Assembly (NCBI GenBank): GCA_944548615.1 | Contig: OX155967.1 | Span: forward strand, 7,194,524-7,258,523 | DNA from: Micropterix aruncella | Lineage: Eukaryota > Arthropoda > Insecta > Lepidoptera > Micropterigidae | Length of the DNA: 64,000 bases | Reading direction: 5' to 3' | Shown here: one piece after another, positions 34,551 through 46,839 of the stretch | Position numbering within the stretch: the stretch's first letter is position 1 | Layout: each line of letters begins with the position of its first letter | Notes under the pieces: generated by a model | The model's database searches: none | Told to the model about the DNA's origin: nothing | Seen by the model: only the letters and a program-made list of their open reading frames with translations | Position numbers and translations under genes: made by a program

Positions 34551-35150
34551 CTAGATGACCCGGTGAACTTCGTACCACCAAATTCCGTCTTGTTAAAGTG
34601 ACATACAATGCGTCGCTGTTCTAGGTGTTGGATACAATATACTGACATTTGAATTTCCAATTATTTGTTTCGTTGCCTTCGATTTAATTGACTTTTAATC
34701 GGTTATAAAAATCAAAATTTTCCGATTCCATATCCATTTTTTTTTTTACCCACCATTTTTAAATTTCATCAAGTTATAAACGTGTATATAAAAAAATGTG
34801 TAGTAAAGGGAACTTAATTTATTTTAGCTAGTTATAAAAAACTACAGGATAAAATATACAATAAAAGAAGTAATAAATATATTACGAAATAACATACCAT
34901 AAAGTTAGATGAATTATTGTCAGTATTCTAAGACACTTCTGTTTTTCAATCTAACATTAAAAATAGATGAGTTATTTGAACTATTAACGCAAAATATTTG
35001 AGTTATTACCAAAAATTTTAAAACCAATATTATGGTATAAGTTTATTAATGACATAATACTTACTTCGTCACGTGGACAAATTTCGTCAATAATTTTTTT
35101 CGAACTTAAATAATTTAGGATCACATACTAATCATCACTTAGACTATTAT
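34551..35150 (-). mobile_element. Helitron subfamily A 3' end, partial
   Basis: The plus-strand start 'ctagatgacccggtgaactt' is the reverse complement of a Helitron 3' terminus, like those at 20373, 41510 and 43828. The 5' end could not be placed; the far boundary is approximate. Confidence 0.5.
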
Positions 35151-35169
35151 ACTTATACCAAATCAAAAT

Positions 35170-35960
35170 AGATACTTCATCATTACCGCCAATTTGTGTA
35201 AATGGAAAAATTATCGAATATATCAAAAATGTTAAAAACCTTGGAATTCTAATAGATCAACATCTTTCTTGTCAACATCAAGTAAACCAAGTAAGTAATC
35301 GCATTTTCCATGGTTTTCATAGTCTCCAGCGGTTTCAAAGATTTCTCCCCATGTCACATAAAGAAACTCTTAACACCTATACTTGACTACGGTTATTTTT
35401 TGTTATATAGATACCAGTGAGGTTATTTTGAATAAGCTGGACCGTAAGCAAAATATCTTCCTCAGGTATGTTTTTAATTTGCGAAAGTTCGACCACGTTA
35501 GCTGCTTTCGTCAGCAACTTCATTGACTTCCTATTCGCGATCGAAGAAATTTGCATACCTTGTCGCTACTCTACAACATACTCAATAACCCCACTTCACC
35601 CTCCTATCTCAAGGAGAATTTCCACCCTTTAAGAGGCCACGGTCTTCCAATTCGATCAAGCCTGGATAACACACTCGCCATTCTGATACATCATCTCTCT
35701 GTTTACACGCACTCTTTTACAGTCCATTCTGCTCGTTTATGGAATCAGCTCCCTCACTCTATCAGGCATGCACCTTCGGTGCATACTTTCAAAAAGTTGT
35801 TGAAGAAACATTGTAGAAGAAACACAGCCACTAACCAAAGGGGTCAGCACAGAACAATAGAAACACAGCCACTAACCTTACCTTGTCCTCTCCTTTATCC
35901 TTCCCTGGGCAACCTTAGCATAAGTTACTGACATATATTTGTATAAGTTTATTTTCAATT
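35170..35960 (+). pseudogene. Non-LTR RT C-terminal fragment
   Basis: Plus-strand remnants read VKNLGILIDQHLSCQHQVNQ, then a frame break near 35,385, PILDYGYFLLYRDTSE, then a long open piece (35551-35931) with YLKENFHPLRGHGLPIRSSL and FTVHSARLWNQLPHSIRHAP. The last motif (ARLWNxLPxxIR) is typical of the end of LINE ORF2 proteins. Catalytic palm residues are missing. Several frame changes make it a pseudogene. Confidence 0.75.
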
Positions 35961-36049
35961 TAGCTTTAATACTTTTTTATGTATTGTACTGTGAAAATTA
36001 AGAATTATTTTATCAAATGTCCGTCATCAAGTCCGTCATTTGTGCATAC

Positions 36050-36503
36050 ATTTGAGAAATTACTCAGTAGGGCTACGGGTCGATAATTTTCTACGCTCGT
36101 GGGATCGCCCTTTTTTATATATCGGTGTAATCTTGGCTATATATCAATATATATATATATCAATTATATATTGATATTTATACATACCATGTACCATGTA
36201 GCATGATATTTATTCATACCATGTATAAAGATGTACAATATATATCTTGGATATATATCAATGACAATCTGGAAATATTCCCTCTGAAAAGCTTAAATTG
36301 TAAAGATACGTTAGACAAGGTGCCAGTACACGTTTATGGATTTTAATTACGCTAACAGGTATATCATCGAGACCAGTTGATTTTTTGTTCTTTGGACAGT
36401 CGTTGCATTTTTCTATTTCTTGATTGTTAATCGATAGTTTGATCCTCATTAAATGTAGTTTATGTACAACTCTTTGGATGCTCTCTATTTTTATAGTTTT
36501 CAT
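36050..36503 (-). pseudogene. Non-LTR RT N-terminal fragment, interrupted
   Basis: The minus strand encodes NKKSTGLDDIPVSVIKIHKR then SFSEGIFPD. After a roughly 100-bp AT-rich interruption it continues KITPIYKKG and, in another frame, DPTSVENYRPVALLSNFS. Together these are the conserved start of a LINE RT domain. The interruption (about 36,141-36,245) contains 'cataccatgtataaagatgt', which recurs at 36,989. Confidence 0.8.
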
Positions 36504-36776
36504 GTATTTTTGTTATTGAATTACTGATTCTCTATGTTTTCTAATTATTTCTGTTGTTTTTTATTTTTCCAGTTTTTATGTGTTTGTTTATTTTTCAATT
36601 TCTATGTTTTTTTATATATTAGTTTTTTATAAACTTTTTTATAATTTTAAAATTTTAGTCATTTGAAATGTAATTTTATTTGTAGAAATACCAATTTTAT
36701 TTGATATGTAATTTCTATACCCAGATCGGGTTTTTGAAAATAAATTATTCTTATTCTTATTCTTATTCTTATTCAT
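36504..36776 (+). mobile_element. LINE 3' end with (TTATTC)n tail
   Basis: AT-rich 3' UTR with 'cccagatcgggtttttgaaa' followed by 'ataaattattcttattctta' and further TTATTC repeats. It may be the 3' end of the RT fragment at 35170-35960, split by the minus-strand RT insertion. Confidence 0.65.
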
Positions 36777-38144
36777 TGTCTTTTTTTATAAAACCAGTAT
36801 AATATTCATTAAGTTATGTTTTTATAGCACAATAAAATTATACTATTATTCTATTCAAATCAAGTCTTTGATTTAATGTTTCTGACTGTACAATTAAAAC
36901 AGCGATTCAATAAATCGTATTAGAATAGAACAATCTCTACAGGAAACTATTATTATGATGCTCAACTGTTGGAATCACAGTCATTCATACCATGTATAAA
37001 GATGTACAAATCTGCTAATATGCCACACGCCTGTCTTCTTGTATTGGACGTTACTGACAAGCAACAACGGTTTCTTACATTATATATGTTATTGATCGAC
37101 ATGGGACTAGTATGGTGCCAGTCCATGTCTATCCTTGTGAATAACAGCTATATATAATCGTTTAACAAACTTGTGCATCTCCATAGTAAATAGGACAAGC
37201 TCAGAGAGATAGTATTCGTGAAATAAACCTCTTTGACACTAATAATAAATTCCGAATTCATAACGAAAACATTTTAAAATCAAATTTCATTAATTTGATA
37301 TAACGAAATAACCCACTTCAATTCCTTTTCTACCATTTATATCCTTTACGATAAAGTCCACCTTAAAAAGATAATCATCAGTCATAATGTAATGTATATA
37401 ATAGAGAATCATGCGTGAAATTGACGTAAAAACTTAATGTTATATGTTTACGTATTATTATGACAAAATATTAAATAAGTGTTGTTTATTATATTTAATA
37501 AGAAAATGCAATACATTTTCAATATGTATGCAATTAATATTATTAATTATATAAAAATGGAACAAAAATTTGAAACTGTTTCCCAAAATGCTAATTTAAA
37601 AATTGTGCTTTTATCACAAATAAAATATTTTAATAAATAATTATCTGTTTTAACAAGAGTAATATACGAATCAGTAGAATAATTTTAAATCAGTCTAAAT
37701 CAGCTTTGGCCCATGTAATATATTCGTACAAATTATGCTCTTCGACATAAAACTTTTTCTTAATTAAGCCAGTAAAACAAAATTGGCGACAGCGATACGT
37801 AGACCTAGTTGTAGATATGTGTGATGAGTGATAGGTCTGGTATGCTCCGCGCGTGACTAGCTACATTTGGAAAGTAAAAGCAATAATTCCTTGAGCAATA
37901 CTTAAAGAGCAAGACTGCGTCAATTTTACGCAGACTATCTTTCTAAGGTTAATGTCTAACGACAATTATCTTATATTTAGCTTATATAAAATCGTATTAC
38001 ATTTGTGAAAGACTATTTTATTTGCGGCATAAAGACTGTTTAAAAGAACTTGAGGGTTCGCGCCAAAATTTTGAAAACTCTTGGACAGACAACAGGTTTT
38101 CGCTGTCGGCGCCTAGACAGCTGAAATGATAACAAACTGTAATG
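36777..38144. other. Unassigned AT-rich DNA
   Basis: No recognised gene. Contains the second 'cataccatgtataaagatgt' at 36,989. Confidence 0.4.
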
Positions 38145-38310
38145 TGTACGTGATGATTGCACTTTATTAAATTCGGCTACAGACGCGCTTCCATAATATT
38201 ACGCTGCGAGGCGAAGTTTCCGTCCGAATTACGTTCCTCCGCGTCGCCTACGCCTCTACGCCTCGTAGGCCGTAGTCCGTAGCAACGCGCCCTCGCCTAT
38301 TAGTCGTAGC
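38145..38310. repeat. CpG-rich direct repeat, copy 1
   Basis: About 130-165 bp including 'aaattcggctacagac', 'ccataatatta', 'gctgcgaggcga' and 'cctacgcctc', repeated with divergence at 40,725-40,850 in the same orientation. Confidence 0.65.
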
Positions 38311-38388
38311 GAATTAAATATTTTGTGCGGCGCAGAAGGCATCATATGATACGCACAAAAATAAAGAGTTTTATTTCGATATTCTCAG

Positions 38389-38784
38389 TTATGTTTCGAT
38401 TTTTCCCGTTATTATAAAATATGTGCGGCGTTTGCCAATCGACTGTGCACTCCGGCGAATAACCAGGGGAGTCGTGAAACAAACGTCTCTTAAGGAGCCT
38501 TTGAAACTTGAATGTAACAGAAAGAAAGCAAAACTTTGTTGGCTAGTGTTATTTAGCAGTTGAAATAAATAAACGTAATGGTGGGGAGGGCGGGATATTC
38601 TGGACAATTCCCACTTGTGGCCCGAATACTCTATTCGAAATATCGCTGGAACGACAGTTGTTACATGGCTAGTTAGATGGCTAGTTTGTCTTGTTGATCG
38701 AGCCAACTCGCGGATCAGCTTCCATCTGGTAACCTCATCGAAGGGACGAATTTTTCCGAAGTCCTTGGAGATCCCTGCCTGCAC
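38389..38784 (-). CDS. 131-codon open frame, unrecognised
   Basis: An open frame on the minus strand in a moderately GC-rich area with no domain that I can name. It has no obvious signal peptide or transmembrane segment. It may be chance or an exon; I assign no function. Confidence 0.15.
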   Translation of the reverse strand: MQAGISKDFGKIRPFDEVTRWKLIRELARSTRQTSHLTSHVTTVVPAIFRIEYSGHKWELSRISRPPHHYVYLFQLLNNTSQQSFAFFLLHSSFKGSLRDVCFTTPLVIRRSAQSIGKRRTYFIITGKIET

Positions 38785-40704
38785 TTGTAAATAGTATCAT
38801 TAATGTGTAAGCAGAGGACTTGCCTGGTGTATCCTAAAATCCTATCCCTTCCTAATTCCATTATTTCTACTATGTTTCATTCCTTCTATAAATTGTGTCG
38901 AAAATTTAGTCCATATTACTTGCTTCTTCGCAACATACCGTAATTTTTCTTTCTTTCGTGACATCAAAGTGTACTTTAGTCATTCTCGCTATTGTCGTTT
39001 ATTTCAAGAGCAATTACCGGGCCCTGCACTGGCTCCTGGAGTAGTTACCCATCAGCAAAGCAGCCAAGCAAGAACACGAAGAAGCGGTGTTTTAAGGTAC
39101 TCCTTTTCGAAATATTGGCTTTATCCACACTTGGCTGTCGTTTTCTCACAAGCCATTTTTAAAATTTGCAGTTTGCCGCCTGACATTCAGTATATCAACC
39201 AAGAAGTTCTATGTGTATCTGTAGTGCTGTGGACGAATTCCTATGGCGGATGTCATTGCCAGCACTTACGGTAGTAACGAACGGTTTCGTGCAGCTTGAG
39301 CCACAAGATTAATTTTGTTCTCGGATCGGCGCAACTAACAATTCAGCTCCTATACAGAAGCCTCCTCGTGCGAAAGGCTACCCTGGGTAAGACTCTCGCG
39401 TCTCAGGCCTCAAAGCTTGTGGACCGGTTTCTCCTGGGGGGATTGCATTACGGCGCTACTAGACGGTTTGCGCAATCGTTCAGCGACGCCAATCGGTTGT
39501 GCACTCTGACTAATTGCTAAATCAGTTTGGAGACTATGGAAATATACTGTCTCTTAAGCAGCGAGGGTGGATGTTGACCTGTTGTTATGCCACTCTTGAA
39601 ATGACCTTGGACCACTCTATCCCGTGTGGCTATACAAGCAAAGAACGCCCAGGTCCGCGATAAATTAAAATTGAATTACCGCTGTAGCTATTTTATCTAA
39701 TATATAAATTTCAGTGTATATCTCTAATTGCAAAGTCTTGAAAATAACGATTTTTTCTATAAAAGGCAATTACTGTTTCTTGATATATTATTTTATAATA
39801 CCTTTAGAGTCATCTCAATCAACTCAACACAGGCGTATACCTAGTGAGGTGGTGTAATTCTATGAAGTAGTGCAAATAAGCATTTTTTCTCTTATGTATA
39901 TAAGAAAATGAACGCAATTTGTATTTTTGTTTATTAAACTATAAATAGGATAAGCTCAGATAATTAGTAACAAACTCTCTTTCCCCAGGTCATTAGCATC
40001 ATTTAAAAGTTAGCACTCTATTTCGGACTATAAAAAACTAACCAAATAATGTATATTTGAAGTACCTTTTATTAAACATCAATGGCTAGACATAGAAAAA
40101 ATTACTGTATTTGCTCATTTTGGTCACAGTGTGACATGACAGTGACACTTCTGGGGACTTAAATGTGATAAAGTTCTCGGTACACTCCTTTCAGGTATTT
40201 CCTATTTTTGCATAATTAATTATGTATGCATAAACATATAAACTTTTACAAAATCTTGAATTGCCATTTCACTCTGTAAATTGCATAAATTTGACCATTT
40301 TTGTACTAAGTATATAGCAGTTTTTTGACATACTGACTACTACTGATTAGAAAGTTATTCTGCGGTAAATTTTCCCAGACTTTTAAAAAGCGTATTTCTA
40401 TGCAAAATAAGTTTTTATTTAAAATGGCAGAAACCCAATTTTATTTTTTTATCTATTTTATATCGTATATTTTCCACTGTGGTCACACTAGAAAAGATTA
40501 GAAATTTGAATTTGAATTTATCTATGTAACTAGGCTCATTTACGCCTGGACCTGGCAATCTACGACCTAATTTTGATTGTTATAGTTTGTATAAAAATAA
40601 AAACCCAATATATTTAATGCCTAAAATTATATAGACTAATATTATTATTAATAATTAAGATATTGGGACACAGAAATACCCCCCCCCCTTAAACAACCTT
40701 TAAA
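38785..40704. other. Unassigned DNA
   Basis: No recognised gene. The segment 39826-39965 (from 'caacacaggcgtatacctag' to 'aaaatgaacgcaat') recurs near 59,236-59,350, so it is a dispersed repeat. A poly-C run lies at 40,680-40,688. Confidence 0.4.
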
Positions 40705-40724
40705 CTCGTACGTGATAATTAAAT

Positions 40725-41112
40725 TCGGCTACAGACTCCGTATCCATAATATCAAGCTGCGAGGCGAGAGTTTCCATCTGAGTTGCGTTCGCTGCCTACG
40801 CCTCGTGGGCCGTAGCCTGTAGCGGCGTAGCGGGCGTAGCAGCCGTAGCGGCTTCAGTATTCGCGCCGCCGCTCGCAGAGGCAGACGACTTCCGCTTTGC
40901 TAGCCGCCGCGAGCCGCCCCTTCAGCCGCCTTCGCATATGAAAATACGGGTTCACTACTTTCAGTGTTCAGGCTTCGGTGCTCTACGAAGATTATTTGCT
41001 ATTACAACGCCCTCTACGCAAACTTTCCACTGAAAAGTTTTATATTTGATTTGCCCCTAGTCTGACCTACGTAGTTTTATTATTTCGTGATTTTAGTAAC
41101 GAAACAATCTGG
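40725..41112 (+). promoter_or_regulatory. CpG-rich segment with consensus splice donor, candidate non-coding first exon
   Basis: The second copy of the CpG-rich repeat is followed by the most GC-rich unique sequence in this part of the window (40,840-40,930). The tract ends at an excellent 5' splice-site match, aatctg|gtaagtg (GT at about 41,112). This could be a promoter and untranslated exon of a host gene. No TATA or protein evidence was found, so it remains a guess. Confidence 0.2.
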
Positions 41113-41509
41113 TAAGTGAAAGGAAAATTTATTAATAAGTTTGGATTTAATATTTAAGTATTCATTAAGTCGTTATTTATTATTTTCGTGTAGCTTTGGC
41201 ATGGTTTTTTATTGTTTAGGAGGGATACCACTCTAAAAATGTGTTTGTGTATAGGGAATTAAAAATAATCAATAGTTAATAGTCAACAATAGTCAACAAA
41301 TTAAAACTTTTTTTACATCTTGTTCACCTAATTCTGATTGAATATCTGAATTTGCCTAATTTTGGGTGCTGAATTCACTGTTAAGTTTTTGTCTATCACG
41401 TCACATTTAAATATATACAGCATAATCAAAAAAGTACTGCCAAACATTGACAGAATTAACATGAGCATGACTTACATATTTAAACTTTAGAACTCAACAT
41501 TATTTTATA
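41113..41509. other. AT-rich, nothing recognised
   Basis: No open frame or repeat end seen. Confidence 0.4.
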
Positions 41510-42082
41510 CTAGCTGGCCTGGCGAACTTCGTACCGCTTAAAATGGATATCGTGTTACAGATTAACTGAACTTAATTTATGATTTTTTGAAAGTAATACA
41601 ATGAATTCAAAATAAATATTAAGTTCACTACTTTATTAAGATAATGACATTAAAAGAAATATAAAAGTACAAAAATTAAGTATATCAATCGCGTATCAGA
41701 AAGACATGATTGAATTAAACTATTTACATATTGTGCAGCATGGGATGCACTCGCTGTAATTCTCTTCATTGAAGCACCTTGTGATATACGACATTTCTTG
41801 TTTTTTTATCAGGCGCAATAACAAATAAAGCGGATGATTTGCCGACACGTGAACATGCCACGTACAACTGACCATAACAAAAACACGGATTTTAATTTTG
41901 TATGGGAAAAGGTTTTTTCTATTATTTAAATTTTTCGTCAATTTTCCAATTTTCGTTTTTAATAGTTATTCTGCTATTCGAAAAGGAGACAAATACTACA
42001 AATCAAAAATCATGAAAATCGGTCCAGCCGTTCTCGAATTATAAGTGTTCGAACAAACCTGACTTTGTATTATATATATAGA
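41510..42082 (-). mobile_element. Short Helitron, subfamily A, complete
   Basis: On the minus strand it runs from TC at 42082 to CTAG at 41510, about 573 bp. The interior retains the helicase C-terminal remnant GQLYVACSRVGKSSALFVIA followed by PDKKTRNVVYHKVLQ, ending in a stop. It is an internal-deletion derivative of an autonomous Helitron and carries no Rep domain. Confidence 0.8.
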
Positions 42083-42129
42083 TGTGTATATTATAGCCAT
42101 TAGAAGGTCTAAATTATATAACAAATTAA

Positions 42130-42705
42130 TTTAAATTTTAATCTTCATTGGTTTTGGAGAAGTGTCATAACGATGCTCTTCTTTTGTTAGTCGTTTCATC
42201 ACTCTCTCTGACAAGACCCCAGCAGTAGTCGCCCATCATAGAAAGGTTCCAGTGTCCTTGATAACGGAGTTTCATCGTAACGACTTCTTATTGAAAGCTT
42301 TCACCCTGCTTATCGCATACGCTTACGCTTACGAATCCCAAATATTCTGGGAAGAAATCACAGTGCTAATGTAAAAAATGGATTTTAGGCGACATTTTAC
42401 ACCCCTTTTTCTTGTAGCTGTCCAAAAGACTATTCACGATGGAACCATACTTATCATCTTTACTGTTGCCTAAAAAGTACTATAGCTTTGAAAGTGTGAT
42501 AAGCAGCTAATTCGATATTTGTGTGTTTGGTATCAAAGGTTGGATCTTTCAACAATTTTCTTATTTGTGCTTTAAAAAATATAGCTTCTTACAGTTTCTC
42601 TTGACTTGATTTCGGACTTACCTTTTAAATAATTAAAGCCTTGGCCTGCTTCATCCAGAGCTTTTACAAAGTTCTCGGCTTGATGTAAAGTCAAGGCAAA
42701 ATGAT
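42130..42705 (-). pseudogene. Decayed gene of a multicopy insect protein family (DEQGE...MMADYCW type)
   Basis: Minus-strand pieces in three frames read ENFVKALDEAGQGFNYLK, AQIRKLLKDPTFDTKHTNIE, LLDSYKKKGCKMSPKIHFLH, DFFPEYLG, DKQGESFQ, a stop and RYQGHWNLSMMGDYCWGLVR. The order and the D-(E/K)QGE-F...RYQG.W...MM.DYCW ending match the C-terminal region of an uncharacterised, transposon-like protein repeated in several arthropod genomes, recalled from memory and not searched. Frameshifts and stops make it non-functional. Confidence 0.55.
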
Positions 42706-42894
42706 TTGTGTGTTTCGTATTTTCCTTTCCAGTAATATATTCTACGTGCTAGAATATTTTCTATTGGTAGGTACAAATTTTACACACCGAAAAACATACT
42801 ACCATTTGTATATCACGTCCCAGTTGAAGAAAAAAATGTCTAAACAAAACAACAGAAAACAGACAAATATAAAACAAATATAAAAAAAAAAATA

Positions 42895-42980
42895 CGAGTA
42901 GGATTCTCGATACTCGGATTCGGATTCGATAATCGATACTCGGATTCGGATTCGGACTCAATACTCGATACTCGGATTCT
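42895..42980. repeat. Minisatellite (actcggattcg-type)
   Basis: Tandem variants of 'gatactcggattcggattcg' alternating with 'ataatc' or 'actcaatactc'. About four imperfect units. Confidence 0.75.
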
Positions 42981-43399
42981 ACACACCAAAATACATACTG
43001 ATTGATATAACAAATCTCAGATGAAGAAGAAAAAAAAATAATTTAACATTTAAACAAAAGAGCAGAAGACAATGAAATACTGAAAATAAAAATAAAAAAG
43101 CAATAAAAACTCCAACACCATACGTGCTAGAACAATTTCAAAGATAGATTTGGATTATATACGTCAAAATTAGCACCAATTGATATACCCCATCCCTGAT
43201 GCAAAATGGCTGTTGACTAATGTTACTAATGATCATCATCAGTTAAAGTAATTAAAATGATCAATACTTAAAATACTATAATGAATTTAAAAATCCAAAG
43301 AATATTGGCAAAAACGTCAAAAATAATAAAATACAGGCCAATGTCAGTCATAACATTTAAAAGTCATGACCCTCAAATTCAGTGATAATTTGGAAACGG

Positions 43400-43800
43400 C
43401 GGTCTATGAAAATATACCATTTTTTTTATTTGACGTCCTCCAGTGATTTAATATTGGCAGAGAGGAGACTATACAACTCAATAATACGATTAAAATAGCC
43501 TTTCTGCACTTTTGCAAGTCTTACACGCTATACACATAAAAGGGAACTATCACGGGTATGGTGACTGTGTTCGTCAGCATTATGAAAAGTTTCTGCTAGG
43601 TGCCGTTTGGCATACATTAAACATTGGTATATGAACGCTGAACAAATAGTCATTTTATATTTGCTGTATTGAAGTATTCGTCGCATGCAGTCCTGGAGGT
43701 TTACTGATATATTCTAAGCAGTGTTATCTATTGCAAAGGGACATTCTTTTACTGACAGCATTTCCCCAAAATAGTAGTCCATAAGGAATAAGCTACAATA
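43400..43800 (-). pseudogene. Non-LTR RT C-terminal relic, copy 1
   Basis: Frameshifted minus-strand pieces: PYGLLFWGNAVSKR, then NADEHSHHTRDSSLLCV, a stop, RVRLAKVQKGYFNRIIELYS and LLSANIKSLEDVK. The HTR.SSLLCV.R.RLAKVQK block matches the fragment at 46011-46215, so both come from one LINE family. Catalytic motifs absent. Confidence 0.7.
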
Positions 43801-43827
43801 CTATAAATGGTTTTATTTATTAATTTA

Positions 43828-44366
43828 CTAGCTAACCCGGCGAACTTTGTATTGCCTAACGGTTAATGAATGTCGTGTTACAGATTAGCTGAACTTAATT
43901 GATGATTTTATGGAAGTAATACAATGAATACAAAATAAATATCAAGTTCACTACTTTATTAAGAAAATAGCACAAAAAGAAATATAAAAGTACAAAAATT
44001 AAGTATATTAATCGCGTGTCAACATGACATGATTGAATTAAACTATGTAATAATTGTGGTACGAATATTGTGGATATATCTTGTCGATTCGAAATCTTTA
44101 TTTAAATACTTTCTTTAATTTGAGGGGAGAGTTTACCGTATCGACGGGATGAACATTAAATGTTTGAAAGTTACGTAACCCATTAACATTTTGCATGGGA
44201 AAATGTTTTTTCTTTTATTTTATATTTTCGACAATTTTCTAATGTTTTTAATAGTTATTCTGCTTTTCGGGACGGAGACAAATACAACAAGTCAAAAACC
44301 ATGAAAATCGATTCAGCCGTTCTCAAGTTATAAATGTTCGAACAAACCGGCTTTGTTTTATATAGA
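43828..44366 (-). mobile_element. Short Helitron, subfamily A, copy 3
   Basis: CTAG at 43828 and TC at about 44366 (a second TC at 44372 is possible). Shares ends with 41510-42082 but has lost the helicase remnant. It carries the 'cggttcagccgttctc'-type 5' region. Confidence 0.75.
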
Positions 44367-44599
44367 TATAGATTTTATAGATTATAGATTCACATATTAA
44401 TAATCAATATTACAGGGAAACCATTGCAGCAAAAAGTAAAAATAATAAACGTATAAACTAGTAACTATACACATATAATGTCGCGTAAAATACTAGCTAT
44501 TACATAATATTAAATAATTAATTGCCTGTAATTTAAATAGATGAGTGTTGGCAGTAAATATAGAAAAATGTAATGCCATCAAGTTTAGATAATTGAAGC

Positions 44600-45125
44600 G
44601 CGCCCTAATCAGTTCCATCTCTTAAAGTTAGTGCGTGAGAACGGCTCTGCGAAAAAATAATGCAACTGTGCAGGAAAGTAATTATTAGTCACGAAAAGAT
44701 CCACATTAGCTAGTAAACTAGGGTTATCAGTTTTACCTCGAATCATATTAAAAATATAGGATATGGCCAGCATTTCTATTCTGACAACAAGGGAATTATA
44801 GCGGACCATATGCCTGTTATAAATGTAGTCGAATACAAAATGGGTAATATTCATACTGCTTGAAGAAAAAATCTCAACAAATTCTTTTCCACATTTTTCA
44901 TTATAATGATAAGCATAGGTTTTTTATACAGATTCATAATTGCTGCATTCGTTTCCGTGCGACTTCTAACAATTGAGTCGTACAACGTGCCCATAACGTG
45001 CCGAATAATAATAAAATATTTGTATTTCCGTATCATAAACCCCAGAAGCTTGAAGAAGTGATAGATAATTGCCTAATGTGCTTTTTTTAAGTGGGAGTCA
45101 AAAAAACTACCAAGTCATTGACTTC
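44600..45125 (-). pseudogene. Non-LTR RT C-terminal relic, second family
   Basis: Minus-strand pieces: FKLLGFMIRKYKYF, TLYDSIVRSRTETNAAIMNL, a break, HMVRYNSLVVRIEMLAISYI and GKTDNPSLLANVDLFV. These match the LGF.R...LY.S.VRS.LE.A...W and R..SL..R....L....I..G..D.P.LL blocks after the RT palm in Jockey-like LINEs. Frame changes at about 44,850 and upstream of 45,036. Confidence 0.7.
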
Positions 45126-45129
45126 AGTC

Positions 45130-46005
45130 GAAACAAATGTATTGTAAAACTACCGCAGAACTGGTTTTTTAAATTGAATTTATTGAGCTACAAAATTGTA
45201 CAAGAAAATTAAAGTTTAAAACTTGTTGTTTTGAAGCATGTTTTGATGAAGCTACATACATCACAGTATCACATTCGAGCGTTCAATCTGTAATATTTTA
45301 TTCCGATTAATACATCGATAATTCATAGACATTTAGTAAATTGCCATGATCGATGGACTTTGAAAAGTTTTGTGATATGCGGAAACAGCACTAACACTGA
45401 AAACGGGCGCTAGCCCGCTGTATAAGGTTTTCGGAGTGCAATAATCATGAGTCATGTTGAAGACCTCAGTCATGAAAACAAGTCACTTAATTCATGGACG
45501 ACATATTAAGTCATAACAGTCATGGCCATAAGTCACAGAAAATGGTCTGAAGATAACCGCAGTTAAATAGTAGAGAATTACATTACATTACATTTTCGTC
45601 GTGTCCAATTGACGGCTAAAGACCGCTCTTGAACGTGTCAAAATAATTGGGTTAGGTAGTAAGTGTCGTTACAAGTCTTTACTGAACATATGTACATAGG
45701 TAGTCAAGAATTAACTACTAGATTGTCAAACTATAAATATAAACAATCAAAATAGAAGCCTAGTATTTGAAGTAGTTAGTAATTCGTAAAGATACGTAGT
45801 AAAATTATTCATCGTAATATTCAAGTTGTCAGTAAAATGTTAAATAATCAAATTAAATCTAAATTATGCATTTTAAACTAAAAGTACAGATATAAGACCA
45901 TATAAAATAATCAGACAATAAGGCTCTACTTTTTTAAGTAATTTAAATGGGCACAATATATGAAAAATCCTGGCCCTCAAATTCGGCCAGATTATAGAAA
46001 GGGTG
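45130..46005. other. Unassigned AT-rich DNA
   Basis: No recognised gene or element end. Confidence 0.4.
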
Positions 46006-46010
46006 GCCTA

Positions 46011-46215
46011 TCAGCATCTCCTTGATGTTTTTTTAAATTTTATGTCCTCCAGCTGTTTAAATTTTGTAGGGAGTAGATCATAGAATTTAATGCTAAGGTA
46101 CAAGTAGCTTTTCTGTACTTTTGCCAGTCGTATTCGGGGTACGCATAAAAGGGAGCTACCGCGGGTATGATGCGAGTGAATGTCTGCATTAATTGCAGTT
46201 TCTGAGAGGTGCAAT
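46011..46215 (-). pseudogene. Non-LTR RT C-terminal relic, copy 2
   Basis: Open stretch NADIHSHHTRGSSLLCVPRI then RLAKVQKSYLYLSIKFYDLL. The better preserved copy of the family at 43400-43800. It represents only the extreme C-terminus of a LINE protein. Confidence 0.7.
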
Positions 46216-46800
46216 TAAATTTCTATGCTTCGACTGCTTTAGTGATTAGACCAACTCGTGTGATTAGCCATATTTAAGAAGATACCGAACTTCAAAACTC
46301 CAAAACGGGTCATAATATAGGTAAGTGGTCCTAGTAATAACTATTCTAGATAAATAGGTCTTTCCAACGGTAAATACATTATTCCCATTGGAAAAGGTGG
46401 GCCCAAGCATCGAGCTGTATCTCCAGCGCTGGTGCAATGGCGAAACTCATATTCGTTCATCCGCGATTTTTTTACATTTTCATAGTTGTGAACAGAACGA
46501 TGTCAGAGTAAACTTAAACGGGACTTAAACTTAAACTTAAACGGGGGAAAACAAATGAGTAGCTTATTTCAAAACAGAACTTCACTAGCTTCAATTTGAT
46601 ATAAATTTGAATTCGTAATTATAAAACGAACGCTAGATATTTGACTTCAAAGTAGCCAGTATTGAGAATCGGCAATTTTATAGGTAACGATCTAATATAG
46701 GCATTATATAACTTTTATAGAAACTGGAGCTGTCAACTACATCAACTACGTCACCTCAGGAAGTTTTAACGATATTAGATTGTTCTGTCTCCCATGAGGT
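46216..46800. other. Unassigned DNA
   Basis: Nothing recognised apart from a short cttaaac tandem at 46,510-46,545. Confidence 0.4.
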
Positions 46801-46839
46801 AAGAGTAGAAGACTTGGGACGAAAACAGTCCACTGTCTG

